Assembly (NCBI GenBank): GCA_036346355.1
Contig: CM070588.1
Location: 496,001 to 560,000 of the forward strand
Reading direction: 5' to 3'
Length of the DNA: 64,000 nucleotides
Source of the DNA: Rhipidocladum racemiflorum
Lineage: Eukaryota; Streptophyta; Magnoliopsida; Poales; Poaceae
Made by a program: the position numbers and the translations under genes. The notes under the pieces were generated by a model. It saw only the letters and a program-made list of their open reading frames with translations. It was not told the DNA's origin and did not search any database. The stretch's first letter is position 1. Each line of letters starts with the position of its first letter. Positions 10,365 to 21,508 of this stretch are shown here, piece by piece.

Positions 10365-13363
10365 TGTGAGGAGCCGCCCAGATCGTCCTCGAGTTGTTGG
10401 ATGAACAGTCACCCCCATCGGATTTGGATCCTAGCAACGAATCACCGAAGGTGATCTCAGTGCTAACACCCAAGCCCAATCGAGACAACTCCAAAAACAT
10501 CCTAACAATTCGACAACCATCCGGTATTCCCCCGATGTGCGACCGAAACACGCCCAGGATCCCCACATACCGATTTCCAATGCCGTTATCAATTCAATTT
10601 GCACAAAGGGGGCAACGAACCCGAAACCTTCCAAACCACACGCAAGCGGAAACACACGGCACAAAGACAGAACCCGACAAACCACCAACCAAGCGGAAAA
10701 CAACCCACAAAGCCCTACGACTAGCCAAAACCCCAAAAAAAGCAACCAAGCCAAGAAAAACGAGACAATTTCGGCATGACCTTCCTAGAATATACGGACA
10801 TCCACTCAGCAGACAAGAAATACACAGCTGCAGAATATATATATATGGAAAGTAAAAACGACAACCACAGCACCACACGGTAGTATCAATAGTAAAAGCA
10901 TACGGAGCCCGACATACACCACGACCATCCATTTTCAAATCCAAAGCCCATCGAATCGCATCTATCTATACAACAAAAGATCAACCACCATATTAAGAAA
11001 AATAAGACATCTCAGAAGTGTTACGCTCTGAACACTCCGGCGCAAACAACGACGTGCTAAGCCTCTACTCGGTGCCCCGCTTGGCCAACCGAGAAAGCGA
11101 TAGGGCGTAACTTCGCATCCGCCCAACCGATCCTCACTGAAAACCACAAAGCGAAGCATGAGTACAAAAGGTACTCATAAGACTTACCCGGGTCCATATA
11201 TGACCGACTCCAAAGGAGATGCATTTGTCGGTAGCAAGGTAAACAGGCTTAGGTTAAAAGTGCGAAAATGCTTAACTTTGTTTCAATTTTTGTCATCTAC
11301 TCAAGTTTTTCTCAATATAGCTAGCAGTTGTAATGACACCTACTTCTAACGAGGATATGGTAATTAACGAGAATGTAAAGCAAGTCATCTCATATCAAAA
11401 TTTAGCTCAAGCCCAACGGCGAACCACAAGTTCAAGTTGTTTACTACCTTGAGAAGAAGTTCGGATCAAGCTTGCTCATATCCGAGGCGGCAATTGAATC
11501 GCTTATTTAACCTGAGGAAGCATTGATCATACGACACTTACCACAAGGGCCTAGTGTCAACCCCTCCCAATCATACCCAATCGCTGAGCGTCCTCCACGT
11601 GGCCCGAAAACCTAGCACCCCTCGAGCAGCCCCAAGCCCGGCTTGGCGCTCGAGAGTCGGCCTAAGCCTGCGCCCTCAACCACGTCCAACCACGAGGAGA
11701 TTCACGGTCCATCGATTCCGTATGAGAAAGAGTGGCTTACCGTACCATAATCGGGCATGCGACCAACCGGGTGTGCTCAATCTTATTCCACTTACGGATC
11801 GGTCCTTAAGCGACAGGCAGACGGGGCTACACATTTGAGTCTCCATACCCAAATGAACCAACTCCCCGCCCGGTCCACAATTCATTTCTTTCAAAACCTT
11901 TCCCAAATCCAAACCAACATAAAGTAGTAGGTGTGTAATAATAATAACTGCAAGTGACGGAACCCTCCGTCACTTGGCCCGAACCCCAACCTCTAAGCAA
12001 GACTAAGCATGAACTCATAGTATTACCCCTAAGCTAGTTCCAACGGAAGTATGCACAATTTCAACGGATGGATGTGTGCAGCAAGTGGGATCTAGACCTA
12101 TCCCTCAATTAAATTCCTAATGCATCACTTAACCAATCATGTAGCAGTTTATTCACAAAAATACATTTACATAAAGGTTGAATATGCTTAGGTGCTTGCC
12201 TTGTTCTTCTGCTTGTAGGTCGGCAGTAACTGGCTCTCCGGTCGCACCCTCGGTCACCGCGGCGTCAAGTCCCGCGGGATCGCTCTCTACACGAGTACAA
12301 TGCATAATGAGATGCATGCCATGCAAATGAAATGAACACAAAAGGAAAAACCCGACGAAACAACACGGCCAGGGCGGGTTAACGAATCCGGACAGATTAG
12401 CCTAACCGGGACGATCAGGGTTTTATATCCGGACTCTCGGACAAGCCGGATACTCCGGATGTTTCTGTCCGGACTCTCGGACGACTCGGACACTCCGGAC
12501 CATTCGGCCGGACACTCGGACACAGAGCATCTGGCCCAACGCGACTTGAGGAGGAGCCCTACCACTTTCTACGGCTTCACATCGACCCGATCCACGACTT
12601 TTCTACAACTTGCAAGCCGGAAAAACCAGAGCTAGCTCAAACCGCCTAGAAAGCAGCGACATTCTACTAGCCCAACCAAGACTAGCTCCAAGCGCAATGG
12701 CTTTGCTACTACCCGATCTCTAACCTAGGCAACCTACATTCCCCAAACCCAACCCCAAAACCAACCCAAGAACCACCACTTCCCAAAACCTAGAACTCCA
12801 AAGTTCTTCCCCAAACTCTCAAACCCAAACCTAAGTCCCAAACCCACCATGGATGGCCTTAGGACCCAAGAAACCACGAATCAACCCCTTATAGAAAGAC
12901 CTACCTCCAAAGGAAGATGGAGGAGAACAACGCCGGGTAGAGGAAGGAGAACACCGGCTTGAGATCGAGCTAGGGGGCCCAGGGAGGAGCCACGGTGGAG
13001 TCAACGGCCAGTGGGAGCTCACCGGAGTGAAGCTAGGGTGGAGGGGAGTAGCACCAAGGAGTGGGGAAACAACATGGAGGAGAAAGAATGGAGGGGAGCC
13101 ACGAAATGGGACTTTTATACTAAACCCCCGCAAATACCGGACTCTCCGGACGCTAACCCGGAGACTCCGGGTTGGGGTCTTCGGTAACACTAACCCGGAC
13201 ACTCCGGACGTTTGGTCCGGACACTCCGGGTTGGGGTGTTCGGTCAGCCCAATCCGGATACTCCGGACATTTATCCGGACATTCCGGGTTGGATCCGGAC
13301 ACTCCGGATGCTGATCCGGATACTCCGGATGTCCCAGAACTTTTGGAACTTGGGGCCTTGACA
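10365..13363 (-). repeat. Tekay-type Gypsy 5' LTR
   Basis: About 3.0 kb, paired with 1,003-4,012. On the minus strand U3 (13,363 to about 13,120) carries the TCCGGA palindrome array directly upstream of TATAAAAG (13,112-13,119). Compared with the 3' LTR there are many small indels and a few divergent patches (for example 11,010-11,130 against 1,665-1,770). Confidence 0.93.
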
Positions 13364-13368
13364 CTTTC

Positions 13369-14531
13369 GGAGGCGGAGCCGGCCTTTACAAACTTCTCAC
13401 GGTGTCCCACAATCCTTGGGAGCTCATGATCGACGCCCTAGCCGTCTAGGAGTCCTTCAATCTCCAAGAGTAACAAATGCACGTTGATTGATCTTGGAGG
13501 AACACTCTAATGCTCAAGATGAAAGACACTTGCTTTTCACTCTAGCTCCAAATCTCACTTCTAGTCCTCACTCCTTGGATGATCCCTAAGATCAAAGAGG
13601 AGGGCTCAAAAGTAGACTAGAGAAGGCTCAAGGTGCACTAAAGTTCTGCCAAATAGAGTGTGTAACCCTCAAATGAGAGAGCGGTGGGGTATTTATAGTT
13701 TCTTGCAAAAACTAGCCGTTATACACCCACTCAGCTGCATATCGGAACTTCCGATATCAACATCGGAATGTCCGATATGTACAAATGATCAGAACTCGAG
13801 CGCACTTCAACTGTCAGACAAGATGCATCGGAACTTCCGATGTCAACATCGAAACTTCCGATTTTCCAGAAAAGCCCTTGACAAAATGCTTCTAAGTCCA
13901 TATCGGACTGTCCGATTATACATCGGAACTTCCGATACCAATATCGGAATGTCCGATCTAATCTATCGGAGTGTCCGATAATTCGAAACTCCCTTTTTCG
14001 GTTTGAACACATGAACTTCCGATGTCAAATATCGAACTTCCGATCTTTACAGAGCACCTAGAAAGCTTTACAGCGTATCGGAACTTCCGATCGTAAATAT
14101 CGGAACTTCCGATACATCTTCTACGCATCGGATTGAAGCAAGCATGCACATCGGAATGTCGGTCACATCGAACTTCCGATGTAATATCGGAATGTCCGAC
14201 TTGAACTAAGATAAAAACACATTCCGGTGCATGCGCGATGACTTAGGGTCTCAATTAGATTTAAAGTAACATTCATCTGAGCATAGAGACTACCCTAGAT
14301 CATCTACGATGCATCCCTCTTAATAATCTACGGCATTCCTCGACACAAAGCATAGAAAAAAAGATTACAAAGCCGTTTTACTCACTTGAATTCGTTTGAG
14401 GGTGTCCTTCGCATGTAGAAGATCTCACATTTAATCTTTTACCTGTTCACAAGCTCATTGAAGATATTAGTCCTTTTAATCGTTTGTCATTAATCAACCA
14501 AAACCAATTTAGGGGCCTAGATGCACTTTCA
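13369..14531 (-). repeat. Copia 3' LTR, upstream part (U3 and R)
   Basis: Continuation of the Copia 3' LTR beyond the Gypsy insertion; with 589-1,002 it totals about 1.58 kb. It holds the U3 palindrome array (about 13,740-14,200) and a TATA box at 13,690-13,697 (minus strand TATAAATA). It ends with the LTR start TGAAAGTGCATC (minus strand) next to the PPT. Confidence 0.93.
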
Positions 14532-14545
14532 ATCTCCCCCTTTTT
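14532..14545 (-). other. Polypurine tract of the Copia element
   Basis: On the minus strand AAAAAGGGGGAGAT directly precedes the 3' LTR start TGAAAG, the usual PPT of SIRE/Maximus elements. Confidence 0.9.
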
Positions 14546-15114
14546 GGTGATTGATGACAACTCGATTAAAGCTTACAGATAAAAGGATATTAAGAGAATT
14601 TCGTATTGGTTGAGCTCCCCCTGAAGATGTGCAATGGATAGGAAAAAAAATCGCAAATGCACAATTTTGAAAGGAATTTTGCAGGAGCTCCCCCTACAAC
14701 TGAGTATATAATGAAACAAGCACTATGGAAGCTAATATTTGAATAACCATTAACATTAAAACATTCATAGTAACAATCATCCATCGGAGCATAAGTAAAG
14801 CATACTATCAAGAGAAACAAGTCCCCAAGTTCACATGATAACAAAGTTTGGAAACGAAACTGATCGAAGGATGATAAAGCGATAAAACAAGGTAAGCTTT
14901 CTTTCTCTTCTCCCCTTTGGCATCAAGCACGAGAAAGGAGAAAAGGAGAGAGAGAGAAAAGACTAGTCCGACTCCTCGGAAGGCGACATCAGTCGAACTC
15001 CTCATCGCCCTCCTCGACTCATCTGAAGTCTGCGGCTGGAGCAAACGGATCTTCGATTTCCTCATCGCTTTCCTCATCCTCTGAACACTCCAGATTCAGA
15101 TGCCTCAATGTCTT
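14546..15114 (-). other. Copia 3' untranslated region between extra ORF and PPT
   Basis: About 570 bases with no convincing reading frame. It contains repeats of GAGCTCCCCCTG-like text and an acidic-coding short stretch near 15,000. No domain is recognised. Confidence 0.5.
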
Positions 15115-15771
15115 TTAGTCTCTTGGTGTTCTTCTTTTGTTGCTTTGCATTGCCCTTACCTGGACAAAGATGGACTTTAAGGCGCGGAGGATTGGAGAGG
15201 ATGATCCACTAGAGGCTGCAGCAGGAGGAGCTGTGGAGGAGGAGGTAGCAGCACTTCTAGTCGAAGCACGCCTAGCAGGCTGAGCTGGGGCCTTGATCGC
15301 CCTTATCTGCACTCCTGTGTGCTTAGTATCATACTCAAAATGCTGGTGAGTAATGTGCTCAATCATATGCATGATGAATGGAGCATACCCACAGCTTCTC
15401 TTCGGCTCTTGAGCAGTCAGGCGGATTTCATTCCAAATGAAATCAAACACATCAAAAGGACGCTGTCCCTCCCTCATCCTACTCAGCAGATTCCTTGAAA
15501 AAGACAGAATGTGAGAGGCATCACCTTTTTTGGGAGCCAGCGTCTTCCTGAAAAGCCTGTTGAGACAGGCAAAGAAAGGCTTCATGCCTTTTGTGCTACC
15601 CTCCTCAAAGTCTGCATTCTCATTATACAAAAAGTTTAGATTGGAGGCACCCAAAGAAGCTTCATTGTGAATTTGATCCTTGTCACGACAGTCTGCTTCG
15701 GTGAATCCAAGACATTGAGCAAAATTGACGTAAGAGATCTCATACCAAACTCCTTCTATCATCCAGTGCAA
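15115..15771 (-). pseudogene. Extra (env-position) ORF of the SIRE-type Copia, C-terminal part
   Basis: A 218-residue frame on the minus strand, between pol and the 3' LTR. It contains WYEISYVNFAQCLGF, NRLFRKTLAPKKGD and FDVFDFIWNEIRLTA, then an Ala/Ser/Thr-rich tail. The position and style match the third ORF of SIRE/Maximus elements, often called env-like, and the broad family of plant transposon proteins with this core. No signal peptide or clear transmembrane segment is seen, so an envelope function is not supported by the sequence. It is probably a continuation of the frame at 15,856-16,329, broken in between. Confidence 0.6.
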
Positions 15772-15855
15772 GGTGGAGACTACATCACGGAGATATACAT
15801 AGTGGAGTAGAACTGAGCAATGATTTCAATATTCCAATCATGCTTTGAAAGCTCA

Positions 15856-16431
15856 TTATCCTCTTAGTCCCGGTTCTCTCACAAGCTGCGATGACCTCTG
15901 TGAAAGTGGCATCATCACCGCAGCCATGTAATCCCAATCAACCCACTGCATCGTAATGGATGGATTCTTCACTGGTCGAATGATAGACTCATAGAAATCT
16001 CTTTGAAAGAAAGTCCAAAAGCGATAGTCGATCGAGAACTGCGTATACGCCAGGGTTACGCTCTCTGCGGCCCGCGCACTTTGGCGGCTTTTCCTTTGTA
16101 GCTTATGGGTTTCCTTTTGAGGCGAGGATTCCTCTCTGCTGCTGAGCCTTGGAACCGGCTGGTCTGAGTGCTGGCCGAGGTTGAGAAGCTCTGCCACGGC
16201 TTTGCCCTTCCTAGAAGGCAATGGCGCTCTCGAGGTAATGCGTTCAGCTTTGTGCGGCGGGAGGATCAGGATGGAGGGTCGCGAATCTGGATGCTGGTCC
16301 TCCACGCCTCCACCTCTTCCTCTACCCATGACCCTTTTGGTTCTTGTTCTGTTGGAGTTTGCCTTGGCCTTTTGGAGCCCACCACTGCTGGGTCTGTGAA
16401 GTGAGCCACCTTGATGGCGGGATCCATTGTT
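15856..16431 (-). pseudogene. Extra (env-position) ORF of the SIRE-type Copia, N-terminal part
   Basis: An ATG at about 16,429 opens a short frame (MDPAIKVAHFTDPAVVGSKR) that stops after about 50 codons. A second frame (15,856-16,329) continues with basic, Ser/Arg-rich residues and then SIDYRFWTFFQRDFYESIIR and ITMQWVDWDYMAAVM. The change of frame near 16,330 indicates an indel. Together with 15,115-15,771 it makes up the remains of one protein of about 400 residues that sits after pol. Confidence 0.5.
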
Positions 16432-17327
16432 CTAAGGACAAGAACGGAATCGATTAAGCTAACGAGAGAAGCTTGACATTGGATTGATTTTCATTCTGTT
16501 GACATCGGAAGTTCCGATTTCACATCGGAAGTTCCGACATGAGGTCGGAAGTTCCGATATTCTCGATCGGAATGTCCGATGTCTACGGATCTAGATCAAC
16601 ACAACTTTTCTCCCAAACCAACCGATGGAAAAGATGAAATTTGTGAATTGAACCAAAGGAATAGATGACCAAGTTCACCAAAGCGATTTCTCAAAAGGAT
16701 GCCTAGATTCAAAAGGAAAGAATTGAGCCCTAGGGTTTACCTCGCGAAGAGCACGGAGAAATCGCGAAGAGATGGATTCTCTTCAAGATGGAGTCCTTCC
16801 CAGCGAAGATCGGAAGTTCGAGAGGTCGGAAACTCCGATAACGGCACAAAGATGAAGGCAGGAAGGAGAGGCTAAAGAGACACGAGGAAAAGGACAAAAG
16901 AAAGTGAAAGGGTACGGGCACTTTTTAAGTGCAGAGGTCACATCGGAAGTTCGATATCACATCGGAAGTTCCGATGTGGAAGAATTACCGGACATCGGAT
17001 ATTCGATGATTGGATCGGATGTTCCGATGAGTTGATTTTACCGACAAGCGAGAGAAAGAAACAAGGAATTGAGTGAAGTTTGAAAACTCCGAGTCGTGTG
17101 AACTTAAGGAGGATCATTCCACTTGTCATCGATGAAGCATCCAAGCAATCAAAACTATGATTACAAGTGAATTGAACCGAGATTAAGATCCAACTAAAAC
17201 ACTTTTGAAATTCACTCAATAACTTTTTCAATCATTTTATTTGAAATTGAGCTAGTTAGCGACAATCAATGAGTTCAACCTTTCAAGACACATTCCGATA
17301 GTCTAGGACATTTAGCTCACTTCTAAG
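16432..17327 (-). promoter_or_regulatory. Spacer between pol and extra ORF with palindrome array
   Basis: This roughly 900-base spacer has no domain-coding frame. It contains about eight ATCGGAAGTTCCGAT-like palindromes at 16,502-16,580, 16,803-16,850 and 16,938-17,033, the same motif found in the LTR U3. A weak TATA-like ACTTAAAAAG (minus strand) lies near 16,922. It may be an internal promoter for the extra ORF; this is inference. Confidence 0.4.
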
Positions 17328-17669
17328 CTACTTAAAGCGCTTCTCATCTAAAGGTTTGGTGAAGATATCGGCCAATTGTTTTTCGGTTCTCACATAGGTA
17401 ATATCTATATCTCCCTTAAGAGAGTGATCTCTAAGGAAGTGGTGTCGGATATCTATGTGCTTGGTCCGAGAGTGTTGAACGGGATTGTTGGCTATTTTGA
17501 TCGCACTCTCATTGTCACATAAGAGTGGTACCTTTTCCATACAAAAACCAAAATCCTTCAAAGTTTGCCTCATCCATAACAATTGTGCACAACAACTTCC
17601 TGCGGCAATGTATTCGGCTTCCGCGGTGGATAAAGCAACTGAATTTTGTTTCTTTGAGGACCAAGACAC
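17328..17669 (-). pseudogene. Copia RNase H, C-terminal part
   Basis: The frame has SWSSKKQNSVALSTAEAEYI, LLCDNESAIKIANNP and HSRTKHIDIRHHFLRD, ending QLADIFTKPL, the standard Ty1/Copia RNase H end. It is one frame away from the RT-containing frame; the break is near 17,680. Confidence 0.92.
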
Positions 17670-17680
17670 TAGTGATCTAC

Positions 17681-19567
17681 CTAGAAATTGACAAGTCCCG
17701 AAGTGCTTTTTCTATCCACTTTGCAACCCGCATAATCAGCATCCGAATAACCAATCAAATCGAATTTTGATCCTTTAGGATACCAAAGCCCTAAACTAGG
17801 TGTGTGAACTAAGTATCTAAGAATTCTTTTCACGGCTACTAGGTGGCACTCTCTCGGAGCGGCTTGAAATCTTGCACACATACAAACACTAAGCATAATA
17901 TCAGGCCTAGATGCACAAAGATAAAGCAATGAACCTATCATGGATCGATATACATTTTTTTCCACGTGATTACCTTCTTCATTTAGACCGAGATGTCCGT
18001 TTGTCGTCATGGGTGTATGGATTGGCTTGGCATTCTCCATGTCAAACTTCTTAAGCATATCTTTGATGTACTTTGTTTGGCATAGGAATGTACCTTCCTT
18101 GAGTTGTTTGATTTGAAATCCGAGAAAGAATTTCAATTCACCCATCATAGACATCTCAAATCTCTTCGTCATCAACCTACTAAATTCCTCACAAAAGTCT
18201 TTATTAGTAGACCCAAATATAATGTCATCGACATATATTTGGCATACAAATAGGTCATTATCAACGTATTTTGTGAATAGAGTAGGATCGACTTTACCAA
18301 TTTCGAAACCCTTTTTAATAAGAAAATCCTTAAGGCATTCATACCATGCTCTAGGTGCTTGCTTAAGCCCATAGAGCGCCTTATGTAGTTTGTAGACATG
18401 AGTGGGGTTCTTGTGGTCCTCCATTCCCGGTTGCTCAACGTAGACTAATTCGGCGATTGGACCATTTAGGAAAGCACTCTTGACGTCCATTTGATAAAGC
18501 TTGAAATCATGGTGAGTAGCAAATGCAACCAATATATGAATTGATTCTAATCTAGCAACGGGAGCATAAGTCTCACCAAAATCCAAACCTTCAATTTGAG
18601 TGAATCCTTGAGCTACCAACCTAGCTTTATTTCTTGTGACAACTCCGTTCTCGTCTTGTTTGTTGCGGAAGACCCATTTGGTTCCAATCACGTTTTGATT
18701 AGGCCTTTCCACTAGTGACCATACTTTGTTTCTAACGAAGTTGTTAAGCTCTTCATGCATAGCCATTATCCAATCCGGATCTCTTAGTGCATCTTCAACC
18801 TTCAAAGGTTCCAAAGTAGACACGAAAGAGTAAAATTCGCAAAAATTAGATACTCTAGAGCGTGTAGTTACCCCTCTTTGGATATCACCGAGAATGTTAT
18901 CGACGGGGTGATCTCTTTGGACACTTTGATGCACTCTTGGATGTGGCATCTGAGACGTTTGTTGAATTGGCTCATTATCTTCAATTTGATCATCCTCCAT
19001 TAATTTGCTTGAACTATCTTGAGGAAAGTCTTTATTTTGATTTGAAGTGGGAGGCTCCACTTGTGTAGATGAATTGTCTTGATGCACCTTTTCTTGCGGT
19101 CTCACTTCACCTATTGTCATCTTCTTGATTGCAATGCTTGGCTCTTCCTCATTTTCTACCACATTTAAATCAACTTGCTCTACTTGAGAGCCGTTAGATT
19201 CATCAAATGTCACGTCTCTCGCTATTTCAACACAACCCGAGGTTTTGTTGAAAACACGATAAGCGTAGGCATTTGATCCATATCCTAGCAAGAAACCTTC
19301 ATCGATCTTTGGAGCAAATTTGGAGTTCTTAGGCTTCTTGTTAAGGATAAAACATTTACTACCGAAAACTCTAAAATATGAAATATTTGGTTTGTTACCG
19401 TGAGGAGTTAAGTATGCCGTTTTCTTCAATATCTTGTGAAGGTATAATCGGTTGATGGCATGACAAGCGGTGTTGACGGCTTCCGCCCAAAATTGATCGG
19501 AAACCTTGTATTCATCAAGCATTGTCCTTGCCATCTCGATTAAAGTCCGGTTCTTCCTTTCTACCAC
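17681..19567 (-). pseudogene. Copia integrase C-terminus, RT and RNase H N-terminus
   Basis: A 628-residue open frame. It begins in integrase (VERKNRTLIEMARTML, TPHGNKPNISYFRVFGSKCF) and passes a Ser/Glu-rich linker. Full RT blocks follow: NKARLVAQGFTQIEGLDFGE, LYQMDVKSAFLNG, LYGLKQAPRAWYE and the catalytic YVDDIIFGS. It ends in the first RNase H block (YSDADYAGCKVDRKSTSG). It is uninterrupted but cut off from upstream integrase and downstream RNase H by frameshifts. Confidence 0.95.
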
Positions 19568-20406
19568 TCCATTTTGTTGAGGGAGTATGGAGCGGAGAAC
19601 TCATGCTTGATCCCTTCTTCATCAAGGAATTCTTCGACTTGAGTATTCTTGAATTCGCTTCCATTATCACTTCGAATCTTCTTGATCTTCAACTCGAATT
19701 CATTTTGGGCTCTTCTTGCAAACTTCTTGATTATCCCTTGCGTCTCACTTTTCTCTTGCAAAAAGAACACCCACGTGAAGCGTGAAAAGTCATCAACAAT
19801 AACTAAACCATACTTGTTACCTCTGATGCTTATATAAGCAACGGGTCCGAAGAGGTCCATGTGTAGAAGCTCCAATGGTTTTGTCGTCGTCATGATGTTC
19901 TTTGCGGGATGACGCGCTCCAACTTGCTTTCCGGCTTGACACGCGCTACAAATTCTATTTTTCTCAAACTCAACATTGGTTAGACCAATAATGTGATCCC
20001 CTTTTAGAAGTTTGTCAAGATTTCTCATGCCAACATGGGCTAGCCGGCGATGCCACAACCAACCCATGCTAGACTTTGCCATCAAGCATGTTTGAAGTTT
20101 AGCGCTATTTGAATTGAAATCAACCAAATAGAGCTTACCCTTCAAATATCCTTTAAAAGCAATTGAGGAATCGTCTCTTCTAAAGACGGTCACATCCACA
20201 TTCGTAAATAGACAATTGTAGCCCATTTCACACAATTGTGATACGGACAACAAGTTGTAATTTAAAGATTTGACTAATAGAACATTTGAAATGGAATGAT
20301 CATTAGAAATAGCAATTTTACCTAATCCCATTACCTCACCTTTACCATTGTCACCAAACACAATATTTTCATATTGTGACCCTTTTTCATCAAAAGATGA
20401 AAACAT
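19561..20406 (-). pseudogene. Copia GAG-pre-integrase and integrase core
   Basis: The frame covers the end of the protease region, the pre-integrase zinc motif (LWHRRLAHVGMRNLD, then CSACQAGK) and the integrase core with catalytic Asp residues in LLHMDLFGP and RSDNGSEF. The frame is lost at about 19,580, just before the catalytic Glu region, which resumes in the 17,681-19,567 frame. Confidence 0.92.
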
Positions 20407-20491
20407 TTTCTTTTCTCAGGTCATGTGGTTTGTGCAACCACTATCAAGCACCCAACTTGATCCCCCGGAGGTATAATCCTACAAGATCACA
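20407..20491 (-). pseudogene. Copia protease region, degenerate
   Basis: Minus-strand bases between the gag-pol linker and integrase frames read like the SIRE protease (SWVLDSGCTNHMT-type text in a third frame: GSSWVLDSGCTNHMT). It is out of frame with both neighbours. Confidence 0.6.
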
Positions 20492-21508
20492 TTAGACTTT
20501 GTTTTTAGGTACCCAAATCCTTTTGGGTCCTTGCATGTTAGTGATCAAAACTTTTGGTACCCACACCTTCTTCTTACTCTTTTCACTAGAGTTGTGGGCA
20601 CCGACAAAATGAGCAATCACTTTACCACGGTGATTTCTCTTCAACATATAAGAAGCAAAGTGAATAGAATGAGATTCATGATGTTGAAGATGCTTCTTAG
20701 ATTCTTGCCCGGTCTTGATGACATGTGTGGTGGTCAATGGTTGTTTGTCATTTCCTTTGACAAACTGGATGCATTCCTTACCTCTTACCACCACACGGTC
20801 ATTTCTTTTGCATTCATTCTTATCATATCCTAGCCCTTCTTTGTTTTTGTTTCCTCGACCATTTATGGTCTTATATAAGGCATCCTTGGATTGATAAGTT
20901 TTCATGCAACCGTACCTTACCAAGGCATTTAGTCTCTCGTTTTCGCTTTTTAATACTTGCATGAATTGGGAGTTAGTAGTGCAAGCATTAACATCGACAT
21001 TGTAGCAACGAGAGCAACCATTGCTAGTAGAAGGAATAGATGCTAATTGTGAATCAACAATTGGAGAGTTAATATCGTTAAGAGATTCAATTTGCACTTC
21101 AAGAGCTTGGATATTGTTTTCCAGACTTATGACATTCTCTTGAAGTGACTCATTTGAACCCTTAAGCATTTCAATTGAATTATTAGCCAAATCAAGCTTT
21201 TTGGTTAACAATTCAATAGTCTCCTTTTCTTTAGTGAGGATCTTCTCGAGAGCAAGAGTTTTCTTCTTTTCACAAATTAACAACTCTTCTTGCTTCTCGA
21301 GAGTTTCCTCTTGACTATCTATTCTTTTCAATAGCTTATGAATCTTAGCAATAGCCGATTTGCTCAAATCACAAAATAGAGCATCATCATTATCATCATC
21401 GCTTTCTAATTCACCATCGCTACTTGGGGGTTTGGTTTTAGCCATTACCTTGCGCCCTTTGGCCATAAGACAAATAGGCGCGTCGTGGTCGGAGTCGTTG
21501 TCGCTCAA
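20492..21508 (-). pseudogene. Copia gag-pol linker with coiled coil
   Basis: A 338-residue frame: an acidic N-terminus, then a long heptad-rich segment (about residues 45-150, Leu/Lys/Glu-rich), then a Cys-containing stretch and a basic C-terminus with KKVWVPKVLI. This long coiled-coil region between the zinc knuckle and protease is typical of SIRE/Maximus gag. It overlaps the gag frame by four bases. Confidence 0.75.

Larger units (their letters stand above)
1003..13363 (-). mobile_element. Tekay-type chromovirus (Ty3/Gypsy) nested in the Copia 3' LTR
   Basis: The element begins TGTGAGGAGCC, ends CCTTGACA and is flanked by the 5-bp duplication CTTTC (998-1,002 and 13,364-13,368). The interior is coded on the minus strand. 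Order on that strand: 5' LTR (10,365-13,363), PBS TGGTATCAGAGC, gag, protease, RT, RNase H, integrase, chromodomain, polypurine tract, 3' LTR (1,003-4,012). RT before integrase and a terminal chromodomain identify a chromovirus; LTRs of about 3 kb are typical of Tekay. Frames are broken throughout. Confidence 0.95.
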
